Shown: positions 1-8,272 of the stretch, in pieces
Numbering within the stretch: position 1 is the stretch's first letter
Layout of the letters: the number at the start of each line of letters is the position of its first letter
Assembly: GCF_001684965.1 (NCBI RefSeq)
Contig: NZ_MAYG01000001.1
Span: 3,362,082 to 3,426,081, forward strand
Origin: Chryseobacterium arthrosphaerae
GTDB taxonomy: Bacteria > Bacteroidota > Bacteroidia > Flavobacteriales > Weeksellaceae
Direction: 5' to 3'
DNA length: 64,000 nt
Program-made: the position numbers and the translations under genes
Notes under the pieces: generated by a model
Told to the model about the DNA's origin: nothing
The model's input: only the letters and a program-made list of their open reading frames with translations
Database searches by the model: none

Positions 1-306
1 TTTGATCATGGAATCTTTACACTCCATTATTTCTCTTTTTTGCTCCTCACTATTTTGTTGATATTCCTGCTGGGAAAACTGGCTGCGTTAACGGAAATTA
101 AAGTGATTAATGCTGTTTTGTATTTAGCAATGACAGCACTTATAATATATAGCATGGGATATTTCTTCATCGCTCACAGGCGGGTTTATCATGCACACGG
201 AATTGTAAGCTTTTTTGTTGGAATGATATTACTGATGATCAATTTCTTCGCTTTTATGTTCTTGCTTGTAGGTCTGGCTCTGATCAGTTTCATGATGATT
301 CATTAA
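1..306 (+). CDS. C-terminal part of a multi-pass membrane protein, possibly DUF3667-like
   Basis: The reading frame is open from the left edge of the window, so this is the C-terminal part of a gene that starts outside it. About 100 residues are visible. They are very hydrophobic, with three or four likely membrane helices. The piece begins FDHGIFTLHYFSFLLL, and this aromatic and His-rich segment recalls the C-terminal membrane part of DUF3667 proteins. That is recognition from memory, not a search. A TTG at 40 could be called as a start, but coding clearly continues upstream of it. A strong hairpin terminator follows the stop. Function is unknown. Confidence 0.6.
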   Translation, partial: FDHGIFTLHYFSFLLLTILLIFLLGKLAALTEIKVINAVLYLAMTALIIYSMGYFFIAHRRVYHAHGIVSFFVGMILLMINFFAFMFLLVGLALISFMMIH

Positions 307-312
307 ATAAAA

Positions 313-348
313 AATAAGGCTGTCACACTGGACAGCCTTATTTTTTTT
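313..348. terminator. Intrinsic terminator, usable on both strands
   Basis: A 12-bp perfect inverted repeat (313-324 with 331-342) encloses a 6-nt loop and has A and T runs on its two sides. It sits between convergent genes ending at 306 (+) and 354 (-). Confidence 0.85.
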
Positions 349-353
349 AATTT

Positions 354-686
354 TTATTTCCTTAATGATTTACTGCCTCTAAAGCTTGCAATAAGATAGT
401 AGGCTACAAAGACCATTGAAAATTTCAGAATGGATGGAATAGCCAACTCAAGCTTAAAGATCAAAGTTCCCACCAGAACCAGAATTCCCATCACTACAAA
501 AGACAGTCCCAATTTTTTCGGTAATGTAAAATCCGGAGTATCCAGGTAATACGCAACACCCCAGGCAGCACCAAAGGCTACTGCATAGTAAAGTTCCAGT
601 CCGATATTCTCTGAACTTAAAAAGAAATAATTGATCAGGAAACTCACTACTGTTCCCAATGCGAAATATATCAAAGCTTTTTGCAT
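354..686 (-). CDS. Small integral membrane protein of unknown function
   Basis: The 110-residue protein is predicted to have four membrane helices (about residues 5-22, 32-48, 61-77 and 84-103) joined by short loops, with a basic C-terminal tail ending KSLRK. No enzyme motif is visible and I do not recognise the family. An ATG start is used. A TAnnTTTG -7 element lies 18-25 nt upstream, which gives a short leader and supports this start. It is convergent with the truncated membrane gene on its left and divergent from the acyl-CoA mutase gene on its right. Confidence 0.75.
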   Translation of the reverse strand: MQKALIYFALGTVVSFLINYFFLSSENIGLELYYAVAFGAAWGVAYYLDTPDFTLPKKLGLSFVVMGILVLVGTLIFKLELAIPSILKFSMVFVAYYLIASFRGSKSLRK

Positions 687-703
687 GTCTGTAAAATATG
701 GTG

Positions 704-711
704 CAAAAATA
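704..711 (-). promoter_or_regulatory. -7 promoter element (TAnnTTTG)
   Basis: On the minus strand this reads TATTTTTG, an exact match to the Bacteroidota -7 consensus. It lies about 18 nt before the ATG at 686. No clear -33 TTTG is seen. Confidence 0.5.
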
Positions 712-907
712 AAGATTTTAATTTGAGTAAAGGAGGATCTGCCGATTCGTAAACAAAATCCTGCAAGTCTTTTTAATTCTGTAACTGCCGAACCTGAGGA
801 CTTTGAAATTCCTAAACCTGAAATTGGAGATATATTATTAAATAACCCAACATAAACAATTGAAAATCATAAAAATAAATTCAAACACAGGGTTGTTTTT
901 TTATTAT

Positions 908-915
908 TATATTTG
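908..915 (+). promoter_or_regulatory. -7 promoter element of the mutase gene
   Basis: TATATTTG is an exact TAnnTTTG match. It ends 27 nt before the ATG at 943. A TTG at 893 is closer than the usual -33 spacing. Confidence 0.5.
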
Positions 916-942
916 AAAACTTAGAAACTTTCTAAAATTTTT

Positions 943-3900
943 ATGGAAACCCAAAAATATACTCCAACCAATAAGGTAAGAATCGTAACAGCTGCGTCTT
1001 TATTTGACGGGCATGATGCTGCGATCAATATTATGCGTCGTGTCATCCAGGGCACAGGATGCGAAGTGATCCATTTAGGACATGACAAATCAGCAGAAGA
1101 AGTTGTAAACACAGCGATCCAGGAGGATGCCAACGCTATTGCATTAACTTCCTATCAGGGTGGTCACAATGAATATTTTAAATATATCTATGACCTGCTT
1201 AGGGAAAAAAATTCGCCACAGATCAAAATTTTCGGCGGCGGCGGCGGTGTAATCCTTCCGGAAGAAATCAAAGATCTGATGTCTTATGGGATCGACAGGA
1301 TTTATTCTCCGGATGACGGCCGTGAGCTGGGCCTTCAGGGAATGATCGATGATCTGGTACACAGATCGGATTTTGCAACAGGAAAAGATGTTACAGCAAA
1401 AGATCTGGATGATATCAGTTTTGAAAACCCTTCAAGCATCGCACAGATTATCTCCGCCGTTGAAAACTTTTCAGAAGAAAAACCTGAATTGGTAAAAGCC
1501 ATCGATGAAGAATCAAAGCACCTGAACATCCCTATTATTGGTATCACAGGTACCGGAGGAGCTGGGAAATCTTCTTTGACAGATGAATTGGTGAGACGTT
1601 TCTTACGTTCCAATACAGATAAAAAAATAGCCATTATTTCCATTGACCCTTCCAAAAAGAAGACCGGAGGAGCACTTTTAGGAGACAGAATCCGTATGAA
1701 TGCGATCAATGACCCGAGAGTCTATATGCGTTCTATGGCAACCAGGGAGAATAACGTTTCGGTTTCTCCGTTCATCCATTCCGCATTGAATGTGTTGAAA
1801 CTTGCCCACCCAGACGTGATCATTCTTGAGACTTCCGGGATCGGACAGTCCGGATCAGAGGTTTCTGATTTTGCTGATGTATCTATGTATGTAATGACTC
1901 CTGAATATGGAGCATCTACGCAGCTGGAAAAAATTGACATGCTGGACTATGCAGATCTTGTCGCTTTAAATAAATCAGACAAAAGAGGGGCACTTGATGC
2001 CCTTCAGGCGGTAAGAAAACAGTTCCAGAGAAACCACCTTTTATGGGAAAGCCCGTTAGACGATATGCCGGTATATGCAACCAAGGCATCTCAGTTTAAT
2101 GATCATGGAACAACTGAACTGTACAACAGACTTGTTTCAAAAGTCAATGAAAAATTCCCGGAATTAAGCCTAAAGACTTTTGTAGAACAGGAAGTTACGG
2201 AAGAAGTAACGATTATTCCTCCGAAAAGAGTCCGCTACCTTTCTGAAATTGTAGAAAACAACAAACAATATGATGCCAACATTGAAAAGCAGGCTGAACT
2301 GGCCAGAAAAATGTACCATATTGAAGGGGTAAAGGCTATCATTTCCAATGAAGTTTTAGAAGCTGAATATCAGAAGGCAGAAAAAGAACTTCAGCAGGAA
2401 AATATTGATTTCCTTAAAACATGGGATGATACCAAAAAGGCTTTCCATGCAGAGTTCTATTCTTATTTCGTAAGAGGAAAAGAAATTAAAGTGGAGACAT
2501 CAACAGAATCTCTATCCCATTTGAGAATTCCGAAAATTGCACTGCCAAAATATAACGACTGGGGTGACCTGATCAAATGGAAAGGCCAGGAAAACCTTCC
2601 GGGAAGCTTCCCTTATACGGCAGGAATCTATCCGTTCAAAAGAACCGGTGAAGATCCTACAAGGATGTTTGCAGGAGAAGGAGGCCCGGAAAGAACCAAC
2701 AGAAGATTCCACTACGTTTCTGCAGAAATGCCTGCAAAACGTCTGTCTACAGCATTTGATTCTGTGACATTATATGGCCAGGATCCGGCTTTACCACCGG
2801 ATATTTATGGTAAGATCGGAAATGCGGGAGTTTCTATTGCCACTTTAGATGATGCAAAAAAACTGTACTCGGGATTTGATCTGGTAAATGCATTGACATC
2901 CGTTTCCATGACGATCAACGGCCCTGCACCGATGCTATTGGCTTTCTTTATGAATGCGGCCATCGATCAGAATGTGGAAAAATACATTAAAGAGAATGGC
3001 TTAGAAGCTAAGGTAGAAGCTAAACTTAAGGAAAAATTTGACGATAAAGGTTTGGAAAGACCGAAATATAACGGTGAACTTCCTCCATCCAACAATGGTT
3101 TGGGACTACAGCTTTTAGGACTTACCGGTGATGAAGTAATTCCTGCTGATGTATATGCTGAAATCAAAGCCAAAACCATAGCTACTGTACGTGGTACCGT
3201 TCAGGCTGATATTTTAAAGGAGGACCAGGCTCAGAACACCTGTATCTTCTCTACTGAATTTGCTCTAAGATTAATGGGTGACGTTCAGGAATATTTCATC
3301 AAAGAAAAAGTAAGAAACTTCTACTCTGTTTCCATTTCCGGATATCACATTGCTGAAGCCGGTGCCAACCCTGTTTCCCAGCTGGCATTTACATTGGCCA
3401 ATGGTTTCACCTATGTGGAATACTATTTGTCAAGAGGAATGGATATCAATGATTTTGCCCCTAACTTATCTTTCTTCTTCTCCAACGGTATCGACCCTGA
3501 ATATTCAGTGATCGGACGTGTAGCACGAAGAATCTGGGCAAAAGCCATGAAACTGAAATACGGTGCTGACGAAAGAAGCCAGATGCTGAAATACCATATC
3601 CAGACTTCAGGACGTTCTCTTCACGCCCAGGAAATTGATTTCAATGATATCAGAACAACGCTTCAGGCGCTGTATGCGATCTATGACAACTGTAATTCCC
3701 TTCACACGAATGCTTATGACGAGGCGATCACAACTCCTACCGAGCAATCGGTAAGAAGAGCAATGGCGATCCAGCTTATTATCAACAAAGAGTTAGGATT
3801 GGCTAAAAACGAGAATCCGCTTCAGGGATCATTCATCATTGAAGAATTAACAGATCTTGTAGAAGAGGCCGTATACACTGAATTCGACAGAATCACTGAA

Positions 3901-4290
3901 AGAGGCGGAGTTCTGGGTGCAATGGAAACCATGTACCAGCGTTCGAAAATCCAGGAAGAATCTATGCATTACGAATGGCTGAAGCATACGGGAGAATATC
4001 CGATCATCGGGGTAAATACTTTCTTAGGAAAAGATGGTTCTCCAACTGTACTTCCAGGCGAGGTCATCCGTTCTACCGAAGAAGAAAAGCAGGCTCAGAT
4101 AGAGTTTCTTCATAACTTCCAGAAAGCGAATGAAAGCAAATCTGAAGAAGCACTGAGAACATTACAACATGCTGCCATCAACCAGCAAAACCTTTTCGAA
4201 GTGATGATGGATGCTGTGAAATACTGCTCTCTAGGACAAATCACCAACGCTTTGTTTGAAGTGGGTGGTAAGTACAGAAGAAATATGTAG
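943..4290 (+). CDS. icmF: Fused isobutyryl-CoA mutase (IcmF), adenosylcobalamin-dependent
   Basis: The 1115-residue protein should interconvert isobutyryl-CoA and butyryl-CoA using coenzyme B12, in branched-chain acyl-CoA metabolism in the cytoplasm. Domain order matches IcmF. The N-terminal B12-binding domain carries D22-G-H24-D. A MeaB-like G-protein chaperone domain has a Walker A P-loop at about 200-211 ([12 protein letters not shown]). The mutase barrel follows from about 540 to the end. Where methylmalonyl-CoA mutases have Tyr and Arg as substrate-selecting residues, this protein has F576 (MFAGEGG) and Q764 (QAQNTCIF), the isobutyryl-CoA pair. The active-site His is H802 (SISGYHI). Automated pipelines often call such proteins methylmalonyl-CoA mutase family, but the residues argue against that substrate. 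Length is normal and the gene is intact. A terminator follows. Confidence 0.93.
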   Translation: METQKYTPTNKVRIVTAASLFDGHDAAINIMRRVIQGTGCEVIHLGHDKSAEEVVNTAIQEDANAIALTSYQGGHNEYFKYIYDLLREKNSPQIKIFGGGGGVILPEEIKDLMSYGIDRIYSPDDGRELGLQGMIDDLVHRSDFATGKDVTAKDLDDISFENPSSIAQIISAVENFSEEKPELVKAIDEESKHLNIPIIGITGTGGAGKSSLTDELVRRFLRSNTDKKIAIISIDPSKKKTGGALLGDRIRMNAINDPRVYMRSMATRENNVSVSPFIHSALNVLKLAHPDVIILETSGIGQSGSEVSDFADVSMYVMTPEYGASTQLEKIDMLDYADLVALNKSDKRGALDALQAVRKQFQRNHLLWESPLDDMPVYATKASQFNDHGTTELYNRLVSKVNEKFPELSLKTFVEQEVTEEVTIIPPKRVRYLSEIVENNKQYDANIEKQAELARKMYHIEGVKAIISNEVLEAEYQKAEKELQQENIDFLKTWDDTKKAFHAEFYSYFVRGKEIKVETSTESLSHLRIPKIALPKYNDWGDLIKWKGQENLPGSFPYTAGIYPFKRTGEDPTRMFAGEGGPERTNRRFHYVSAEMPAKRLSTAFDSVTLYGQDPALPPDIYGKIGNAGVSIATLDDAKKLYSGFDLVNALTSVSMTINGPAPMLLAFFMNAAIDQNVEKYIKENGLEAKVEAKLKEKFDDKGLERPKYNGELPPSNNGLGLQLLGLTGDEVIPADVYAEIKAKTIATVRGTVQADILKEDQAQNTCIFSTEFALRLMGDVQEYFIKEKVRNFYSVSISGYHIAEAGANPVSQLAFTLANGFTYVEYYLSRGMDINDFAPNLSFFFSNGIDPEYSVIGRVARRIWAKAMKLKYGADERSQMLKYHIQTSGRSLHAQEIDFNDIRTTLQALYAIYDNCNSLHTNAYDEAITTPTEQSVRRAMAIQLIINKELGLAKNENPLQGSFIIEELTDLVEEAVYTEFDRITERGGVLGAMETMYQRSKIQEESMHYEWLKHTGEYPIIGVNTFLGKDGSPTVLPGEVIRSTEEEKQAQIEFLHNFQKANESKSEEALRTLQHAAINQQNLFEVMMDAVKYCSLGQITNALFEVGGKYRRNM

Positions 4291-4310
4291 TCGTACATTT
4301 TTTATAAATT

Positions 4311-4344
4311 AAAAACCTCAAAGAAATCCTTTGAGGTTTTTTTG
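4311..4344 (+). terminator. Intrinsic terminator after icmF
   Basis: The inverted repeat AACCTCAAAG/CTTTGAGGTT has a 5-nt loop and is followed by a T run, 20 nt after the mutase stop codon. Confidence 0.85.
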
Positions 4345-4370
4345 TTTAAAATATTAAATATCTATGTTTG
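4341..4370 (+). promoter_or_regulatory. Promoter of the Dph6-like gene (-33 TTTG, -7 TATGTTTG)
   Basis: TTTG at 4341-4344 and an exact TAnnTTTG at 4363-4370 are separated by 18 nt, close to the Bacteroidota spacing. The ATG at 4375 is only 4 nt past the -7 element, so the transcript would be almost leaderless. This rules out the TTG at 4342 as a start. Confidence 0.6.
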
Positions 4371-4374
4371 TTCT

Positions 4375-5085
4375 ATGAAACCGAAAGCCCTTTTCAACTG
4401 GAGCAGCGGAAAAGATTCTGCCCTTGCCCTTTACAGAATACTGCAGGAAGATCAATATGAAATTACCACCCTGCTGACGAGCATCAATCACGAATTCCAG
4501 AGAATTTCCATGCATGGTGTACATGTATCTCTTCTGGAACAGCAAGCCACAGCACTTGGTATTCCCCTTGTAAAAATGGAACTTCCGAAAGAGCCTTCTA
4601 TGGAGGAATATCAGGACATCATGAACAAAACAATGACAGAAATAAAATCACAGGGCATTACTCATTCTGTTTTCGGGGATATTTTCCTGGAAGACCTGCG
4701 TAAATACAGGGAAGACCAGTTGAACACCATCGGCATGCAGGCTGTATTTCCCCTTTGGAAAGAGCATACTTCCGACCTCATCCGTGAGTTTTTACATCTC
4801 GGCTTTAAAACCATTGTGACCTGTGTGAACGGAACCTATCTTGATAAAAGTTTTGCAGGCAGGATTATTGACGAAAAATTCCTTGACGACCTTCCTGAAA
4901 ATGTAGATCCTTGTGGGGAAAACGGAGAATTTCATACGTTTACTTTTGACGGACCTGTTTTCAAAAGTCCGGTCATGTTTGAAATTGGGGAAACAGTAAA
5001 GAAAACATATCCTAAACCGAAAGCAGAAGCCGGGGAAGAGGATGGAGCGTATACTTTCTGGTTCTGTGACCTGGTTTCAAAATAA
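4375..5085 (+). CDS. Dph6-like ATP-pyrophosphatase (diphthine--ammonia ligase family)
   Basis: The 236-residue protein has the N-terminal PP-loop ATPase signature WSSGKDSALALY (from about residue 7) and a later segment with GDI and EDLRKYRE typical of the DUF71/Dph6 family. Members adenylate a carboxylate or amide donor. In archaea and eukaryotes Dph6 makes diphthamide on EF2, but bacteria have no diphthamide, so the bacterial substrate is unknown and the usual product name should not be taken literally. The ATG at 4375 is preferred to an in-frame TTG at 4342 because the promoter lies between them and family members begin just before the PP-loop. It is a single-gene unit. Confidence 0.8.
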   Translation: MKPKALFNWSSGKDSALALYRILQEDQYEITTLLTSINHEFQRISMHGVHVSLLEQQATALGIPLVKMELPKEPSMEEYQDIMNKTMTEIKSQGITHSVFGDIFLEDLRKYREDQLNTIGMQAVFPLWKEHTSDLIREFLHLGFKTIVTCVNGTYLDKSFAGRIIDEKFLDDLPENVDPCGENGEFHTFTFDGPVFKSPVMFEIGETVKKTYPKPKAEAGEEDGAYTFWFCDLVSK

Positions 5086-5173
5086 TCCCACAAACCTCTT
5101 TTCGCTGCCAATTCACGAATTTCTTTTTCTGTAAGAGGATCATATAAAAATTATTCGTGAATTTGTGGGGATT
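5084..5173. repeat. Imperfect intergenic palindrome (REP-like)
   Basis: The right arm at 5153-5173 reads ATTCGTGAATTTGTGGGG. Its complement is found on the left in two pieces, AATCCCACAAA at 5084-5094 and AATTCACGAAT at 5110-5120, separated by about 15 nt. It begins at the stop codon of the preceding gene. It could fold into a long hairpin and may act as a terminator, but it looks like an interspersed element. Copy number cannot be judged from one window. Confidence 0.5.
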
Positions 5174-5327
5174 ATAATTAAGTAATCGTACACCGTAACT
5201 GCTGTCATGAAAGTTTCATTTTAAATGTAATTCATTCATAATATCCGATAGAAAAAGGGAGATTTTTCCGGTATTTAGGCATCTTAGCACACATTTTGCT
5301 TCCCTTAAGCCTTTCTGAAGATTTTCG

Positions 5328-5335
5328 TATCTTTA
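5328..5335 (+). promoter_or_regulatory. Near-consensus -7 element of the serine hydrolase gene
   Basis: TATCTTTA differs from TAnnTTTG only in the last base and lies 36 nt before the GTG start at 5372. Confidence 0.35.
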
Positions 5336-5371
5336 GGTATACCATTAACAATCTTAAAAAATAAAACACCC

Positions 5372-6478
5372 GTGATCAGAAATTTAGTATTCCTTTCCCT
5401 CATCTTCATTGTATTTTCCTGTAAGACAGAAACTCCCCAGCCTCCTTTGGATAAGAAAGCTATTGTTGATTCTACCATAACAGCCTTTCAAAAGACCTTG
5501 CTGGAACAACAGATTGATTCTGTTTTCAAAAAGTATCATTTCAATGGAAGCATTGCCGTTTTTAAAGACTCTTTACCGCTTTACAGAAAAGAAAGCGGAT
5601 ATTCTGATTTTAAAAGAAAAACCAAGATCGACAGCAATACTGTCTTTGCCATCGGATCGGTAAGTAAACAATTCACGGCAGTTCTGATCTTACTTCAGAT
5701 GGAACAGGGTAAACTGAACGTTACGGATAAGGCTTCAAAATACCTGAAGGAATTCCAGAACAAAGAATATGAAAATATAACGATTCACCAACTTCTTAAC
5801 CATACATCGGGACTGAACCTGATGGGTGGAAAACTGATGTTCAAAAGCGGTTCGGATTTCTTTTATTCGAATGACGGGTTTAATGCGCTTGGAAAAATTG
5901 TGGAAAAGGTTTCCGGCAAATCTTATGATGACAATGTTCAGGAGCTTTTTAAAAAGGCGGGTATGACTCATTCTTCTACCGGAGATATTTTTAAAGGAGC
6001 TCATTTTGCGAGTGCCTATCTGGGGAACGCCAATGCTTCCGAAGAAGTCCCGAATATGCCTAAAAGACTGGGCGGAAAAGAAATCGGAACCCCTGCCGGC
6101 GGTGTACTTTCTACCATTCAGGATCTTCATATATGGAACAATGCCCTTTATGGCGGTAAAATTTTAAAACCTGAAACACTCAAGCTGTTTATGGCCAAAA
6201 GTGCAGAAAGACGCCATGCTATTTTTGGAAAAATGGGCTATGCCTATGGAATCATGCTGAACATCGGCAAACCCAATTCTTATTTTCACAGCGGATATAT
6301 CAAGGGATCTCCATCTTTAAATATCTATTATCCTGATACGAAAACATCTGTCATTATCCTTTCCAATATAGCGGATGAGGCTAAAGGTAAAAGTATGATC
6401 TTCAAACCACACATTGAAGTGAAAAAGATTACGGATCATCTTGAAAATACACTGAATCAACTCAGATCAGCACATTAG
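5372..6478 (+). CDS. Serine hydrolase lipoprotein, class C beta-lactamase/penicillin-binding-protein fold
   Basis: The 368-residue protein starts with a lipoprotein signal (hydrophobic run then IVFSC, Cys17), so it is anchored to a membrane facing the periplasm or surface. The beta-lactamase family (PF00144) motifs are present: S96-V-S-K99 nucleophile box, Y165-S-N as the YxN box, and H306-S-G in place of KTG. This set is typical of esterases and D-amino-acid or peptide hydrolases of the family as well as of class C beta-lactamases, so resistance should not be assumed. A GTG start is used. No in-frame ATG precedes the signal peptide. It appears monocistronic, with a membrane gene pair convergent to its right. 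Confidence 0.85.
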   Translation: MIRNLVFLSLIFIVFSCKTETPQPPLDKKAIVDSTITAFQKTLLEQQIDSVFKKYHFNGSIAVFKDSLPLYRKESGYSDFKRKTKIDSNTVFAIGSVSKQFTAVLILLQMEQGKLNVTDKASKYLKEFQNKEYENITIHQLLNHTSGLNLMGGKLMFKSGSDFFYSNDGFNALGKIVEKVSGKSYDDNVQELFKKAGMTHSSTGDIFKGAHFASAYLGNANASEEVPNMPKRLGGKEIGTPAGGVLSTIQDLHIWNNALYGGKILKPETLKLFMAKSAERRHAIFGKMGYAYGIMLNIGKPNSYFHSGYIKGSPSLNIYYPDTKTSVIILSNIADEAKGKSMIFKPHIEVKKITDHLENTLNQLRSAH

Positions 6479-6577
6479 TTTTCTTTGCATTGAAGTAAAG
6501 AAGCTGGATTTTAGCAGCCATAGCATATAAAATCATGGATGGTAGTTTTTATTTGTAATTTTAGGTGTTATTCAATT

Positions 6578-7303
6578 CTAATCAGCAGCAGAGCCAAGAA
6601 ATTCCTGCATTTTTGACAGGTTTCTTTTATGGCCGTAAAAATTTAAAAGCGCAAAAACAGTCGCTGTCTGCATGATAAAGGAAAAAGGTAAACTGGAGAG
6701 AACCATTGAAATGTCAGTATAATCCGCATTTCTGAAAAAATTATAGCCATCACTTCCACTTCTCGTCACAATTTGCGACAAACCTACCGCACAGCTGATC
6801 ATTAACCCCATATTTTTCTGATACAAGGTATAAAAGCACTTTCCACTGTATTTAAAATCTGTCCGCATGTATTTCCAGATCTTAAAATTTAGAATCCAGC
6901 TAGCTGCAAGGGCTAGCAGAAACAAACCATTCAATATCCTGAAAATGACCGTATACATTTCTTCACTCTTTAAAAGATACATCAGCAGTATATTAATTCC
7001 TAAGGAGAATACACCGATCACTAAAGAGTTCCTAAGCATCCTATTATATTTCGCACTGATGATTCTTCTGGCAATCAAAGGAAGTTTTGTTGGAAAAAAC
7101 AGCCAGTAATTGACCATCTTAAACTCTCCATTCCATGATTCTTTTGCTTTTGAAAATGCCTCTTCAAAACTGAGATTTTCGTCCCACTGCAAATCTAAAA
7201 TCTGATGAATGATATGTTCCCTGATCTCCACTAAAAGATCCAGCGAAAGATTCTTTGAAACAAGATAATCTGTAATTGTGTTTTCCTGAGCCTGGGTGAT
7301 CAT
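6578..7303 (-). CDS. Multi-pass membrane protein paired with a PadR regulator
   Basis: The 241-residue protein has a soluble N-terminal helical region (about 1-70, rich in acidic and aromatic residues, with an EIREHI segment) resembling the small cytoplasmic domain in proteins encoded beside PadR regulators (HAAS/DUF1700-like). Four membrane helices follow (about 92-112, 119-138, 167-185 and 200-220). Its ATG overlaps the stop of the PadR gene by 4 nt, so the two are translationally coupled. The role is unknown. The likely idea is a membrane component whose expression is tied to envelope stress or a ligand sensed by PadR. Confidence 0.75.
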   Translation of the reverse strand: MITQAQENTITDYLVSKNLSLDLLVEIREHIIHQILDLQWDENLSFEEAFSKAKESWNGEFKMVNYWLFFPTKLPLIARRIISAKYNRMLRNSLVIGVFSLGINILLMYLLKSEEMYTVIFRILNGLFLLALAASWILNFKIWKYMRTDFKYSGKCFYTLYQKNMGLMISCAVGLSQIVTRSGSDGYNFFRNADYTDISMVLSSLPFSFIMQTATVFALLNFYGHKRNLSKMQEFLGSAAD

Positions 7304-7623
7304 ATGCTGAAGATGGTTTGAAGGTTAACCAGATAACTTTTCATTTCACTTTCCTGATCTGCCTGCTGTTTTTTCCCTTTTTCGGTCAGCAGATAGTACT
7401 TCCGGTCCCTGCCATTGATCTTCTGCATTTCAGAAGTAATCATCCCATCGCCTTCCAGTTTGTGGAGCAGAGGATAAAGGGCTCCTTCCGTCATTTCAAG
7501 CTCTCCCCGGGTAAGTTCTTTTGCCCGCTGGGTAATCTGGTAGCCATACATTTTAACCTCTTTTGAAAGCAGTTTCAAAATAATATTCTGTAAGGTTCCT
7601 TTATATAGGCTGTTCTTTTTCAT
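7300..7623 (-). CDS. PadR family transcriptional regulator
   Basis: The 107-residue protein is a short (PadR-s2 type) winged-helix repressor. It shows the usual pattern of an N-terminal helix (KGTLQNIILKLLS), YGYQI, TEGALYPLLHKLEGDGMI in the recognition helix and turn, and a GRDRKYYLLTEKG wing. It is co-transcribed with the membrane gene that overlaps it. A TAAGTTTG -7 element and an ATACAT/ATGTAT inverted repeat lie just upstream, which suggests autorepression. The adjacent divergent phosphoesterase gene could share this control region. Confidence 0.9.
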   Translation of the reverse strand: MKKNSLYKGTLQNIILKLLSKEVKMYGYQITQRAKELTRGELEMTEGALYPLLHKLEGDGMITSEMQKINGRDRKYYLLTEKGKKQQADQESEMKSYLVNLQTIFSI

Positions 7624-7633
7624 GGAATCGTTT

Positions 7634-7671
7634 TATACATTACAAACTTATGCATAATTTTCTTATGTATA
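7634..7671. promoter_or_regulatory. padR operator (candidate): Candidate PadR operator and minus-strand -7 element
   Basis: A perfect 7-bp inverted repeat, TATACAT (7634-7640) and ATGTATA (7665-7671), spans the divergent intergenic region. It encloses an exact minus-strand TAnnTTTG (7643-7650, TAAGTTTG). PadR proteins commonly bind ATGT...ACAT-type dyads, so repression by occlusion of the promoter is a reasonable inference. Confidence 0.45.
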
Positions 7672-7703
7672 TAAATTTATTTAAAAAAAAATTAAATTGC
7701 TTT

Positions 7704-8231
7704 ATGAAAAAGATGTATTTCATTGCCATCTACCCTCCTGATAACATCATTGAAGAGATAAAGGTTTTTAAAAGAGATCTGGCAACAGTCTATGATAATT
7801 CCAAAGCTTTAAGTAATGAAGCCCATATTACTCTTTTTCCTCCTTTTTCCAGAGAAGCCGAACTGGAAAATGACATCCATACTGCGTTCCGGAAGATTAA
7901 TACGGAAATGTCTCCTTTTGAGATGGAGATGAACGGTTTTGGAAATTTCCCCAATCCGAAAAACCCGGTGATTTTCGTAAAGCCTGAACCGAATGAACAT
8001 TTAACAGCTCTTTATCATCAGGTGAAGAAACAGTTTAGCTTCATGGCCTATTCATTTACTCCACACATGACTGTAGGTTACCGGAACCTGACATGGGAAA
8101 ATTATCTCCGGGCCTGGGAAGTGTATCAAAACAAGGAATACAAAACTAAATTCTTAGTCGATAAAATACTGCTACTGCGTCATGATGGCCACTGGGTTCC
8201 TATTGCTGAGAAAAAACTTGGAGAATTGTAA
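7704..8231 (+). CDS. 2H phosphoesterase (2'-5' RNA ligase/LigT-like)
   Basis: The 175-residue protein carries the two HxT-type motifs of the 2H phosphoesterase superfamily, HITLFPP in the first half and HMTVGYR in the second. These place two catalytic His residues in a pseudo-symmetric site that opens or forms 2',3'-cyclic or 2'-5' phosphodiester bonds in RNA or nucleotides. The exact substrate is unknown. The ATG at 7704 (MKKMYFIAIYPP) is chosen. An upstream ATG at 7650 would add residues from the AT-rich promoter region and would begin inside the PadR operator region. A weak terminator follows. Confidence 0.85.
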   Translation: MKKMYFIAIYPPDNIIEEIKVFKRDLATVYDNSKALSNEAHITLFPPFSREAELENDIHTAFRKINTEMSPFEMEMNGFGNFPNPKNPVIFVKPEPNEHLTALYHQVKKQFSFMAYSFTPHMTVGYRNLTWENYLRAWEVYQNKEYKTKFLVDKILLLRHDGHWVPIAEKKLGEL

Positions 8232-8234
8232 AAA

Positions 8235-8265
8235 AATAAAACCGGCTGCAATCACCGGTCTTATT
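8235..8265. terminator. Hairpin terminator between convergent genes
   Basis: The 11-bp inverted repeat (AATAAAACCGG with CCGGTCTTATT, one mismatch) lies between the stops at 8231 and 8273. Confidence 0.6.
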
Positions 8266-8272
8266 TCTAAGT

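Noticed and set aside
921-1133. Several open frames on the minus strand inside icmF
   Set aside because: They are antisense to a strongly conserved coding sequence and show no independent start signals.
1231-1246. Run of GGC repeats near 1234-1246 as a microsatellite
   Set aside because: It encodes the glycine stretch of the B12-binding domain in icmF and is coding-driven.
943-4290. Methylmalonyl-CoA mutase label for the B12 mutase
   Set aside because: Phe and Gln occupy the substrate-selecting positions and the fused G-protein domain is that of IcmF.
5372-6478. Serine hydrolase as an antibiotic-resistance beta-lactamase
   Set aside because: It has HSG rather than KTG and a lipoprotein signal, so the motifs do not distinguish a beta-lactamase from an esterase or peptidase.
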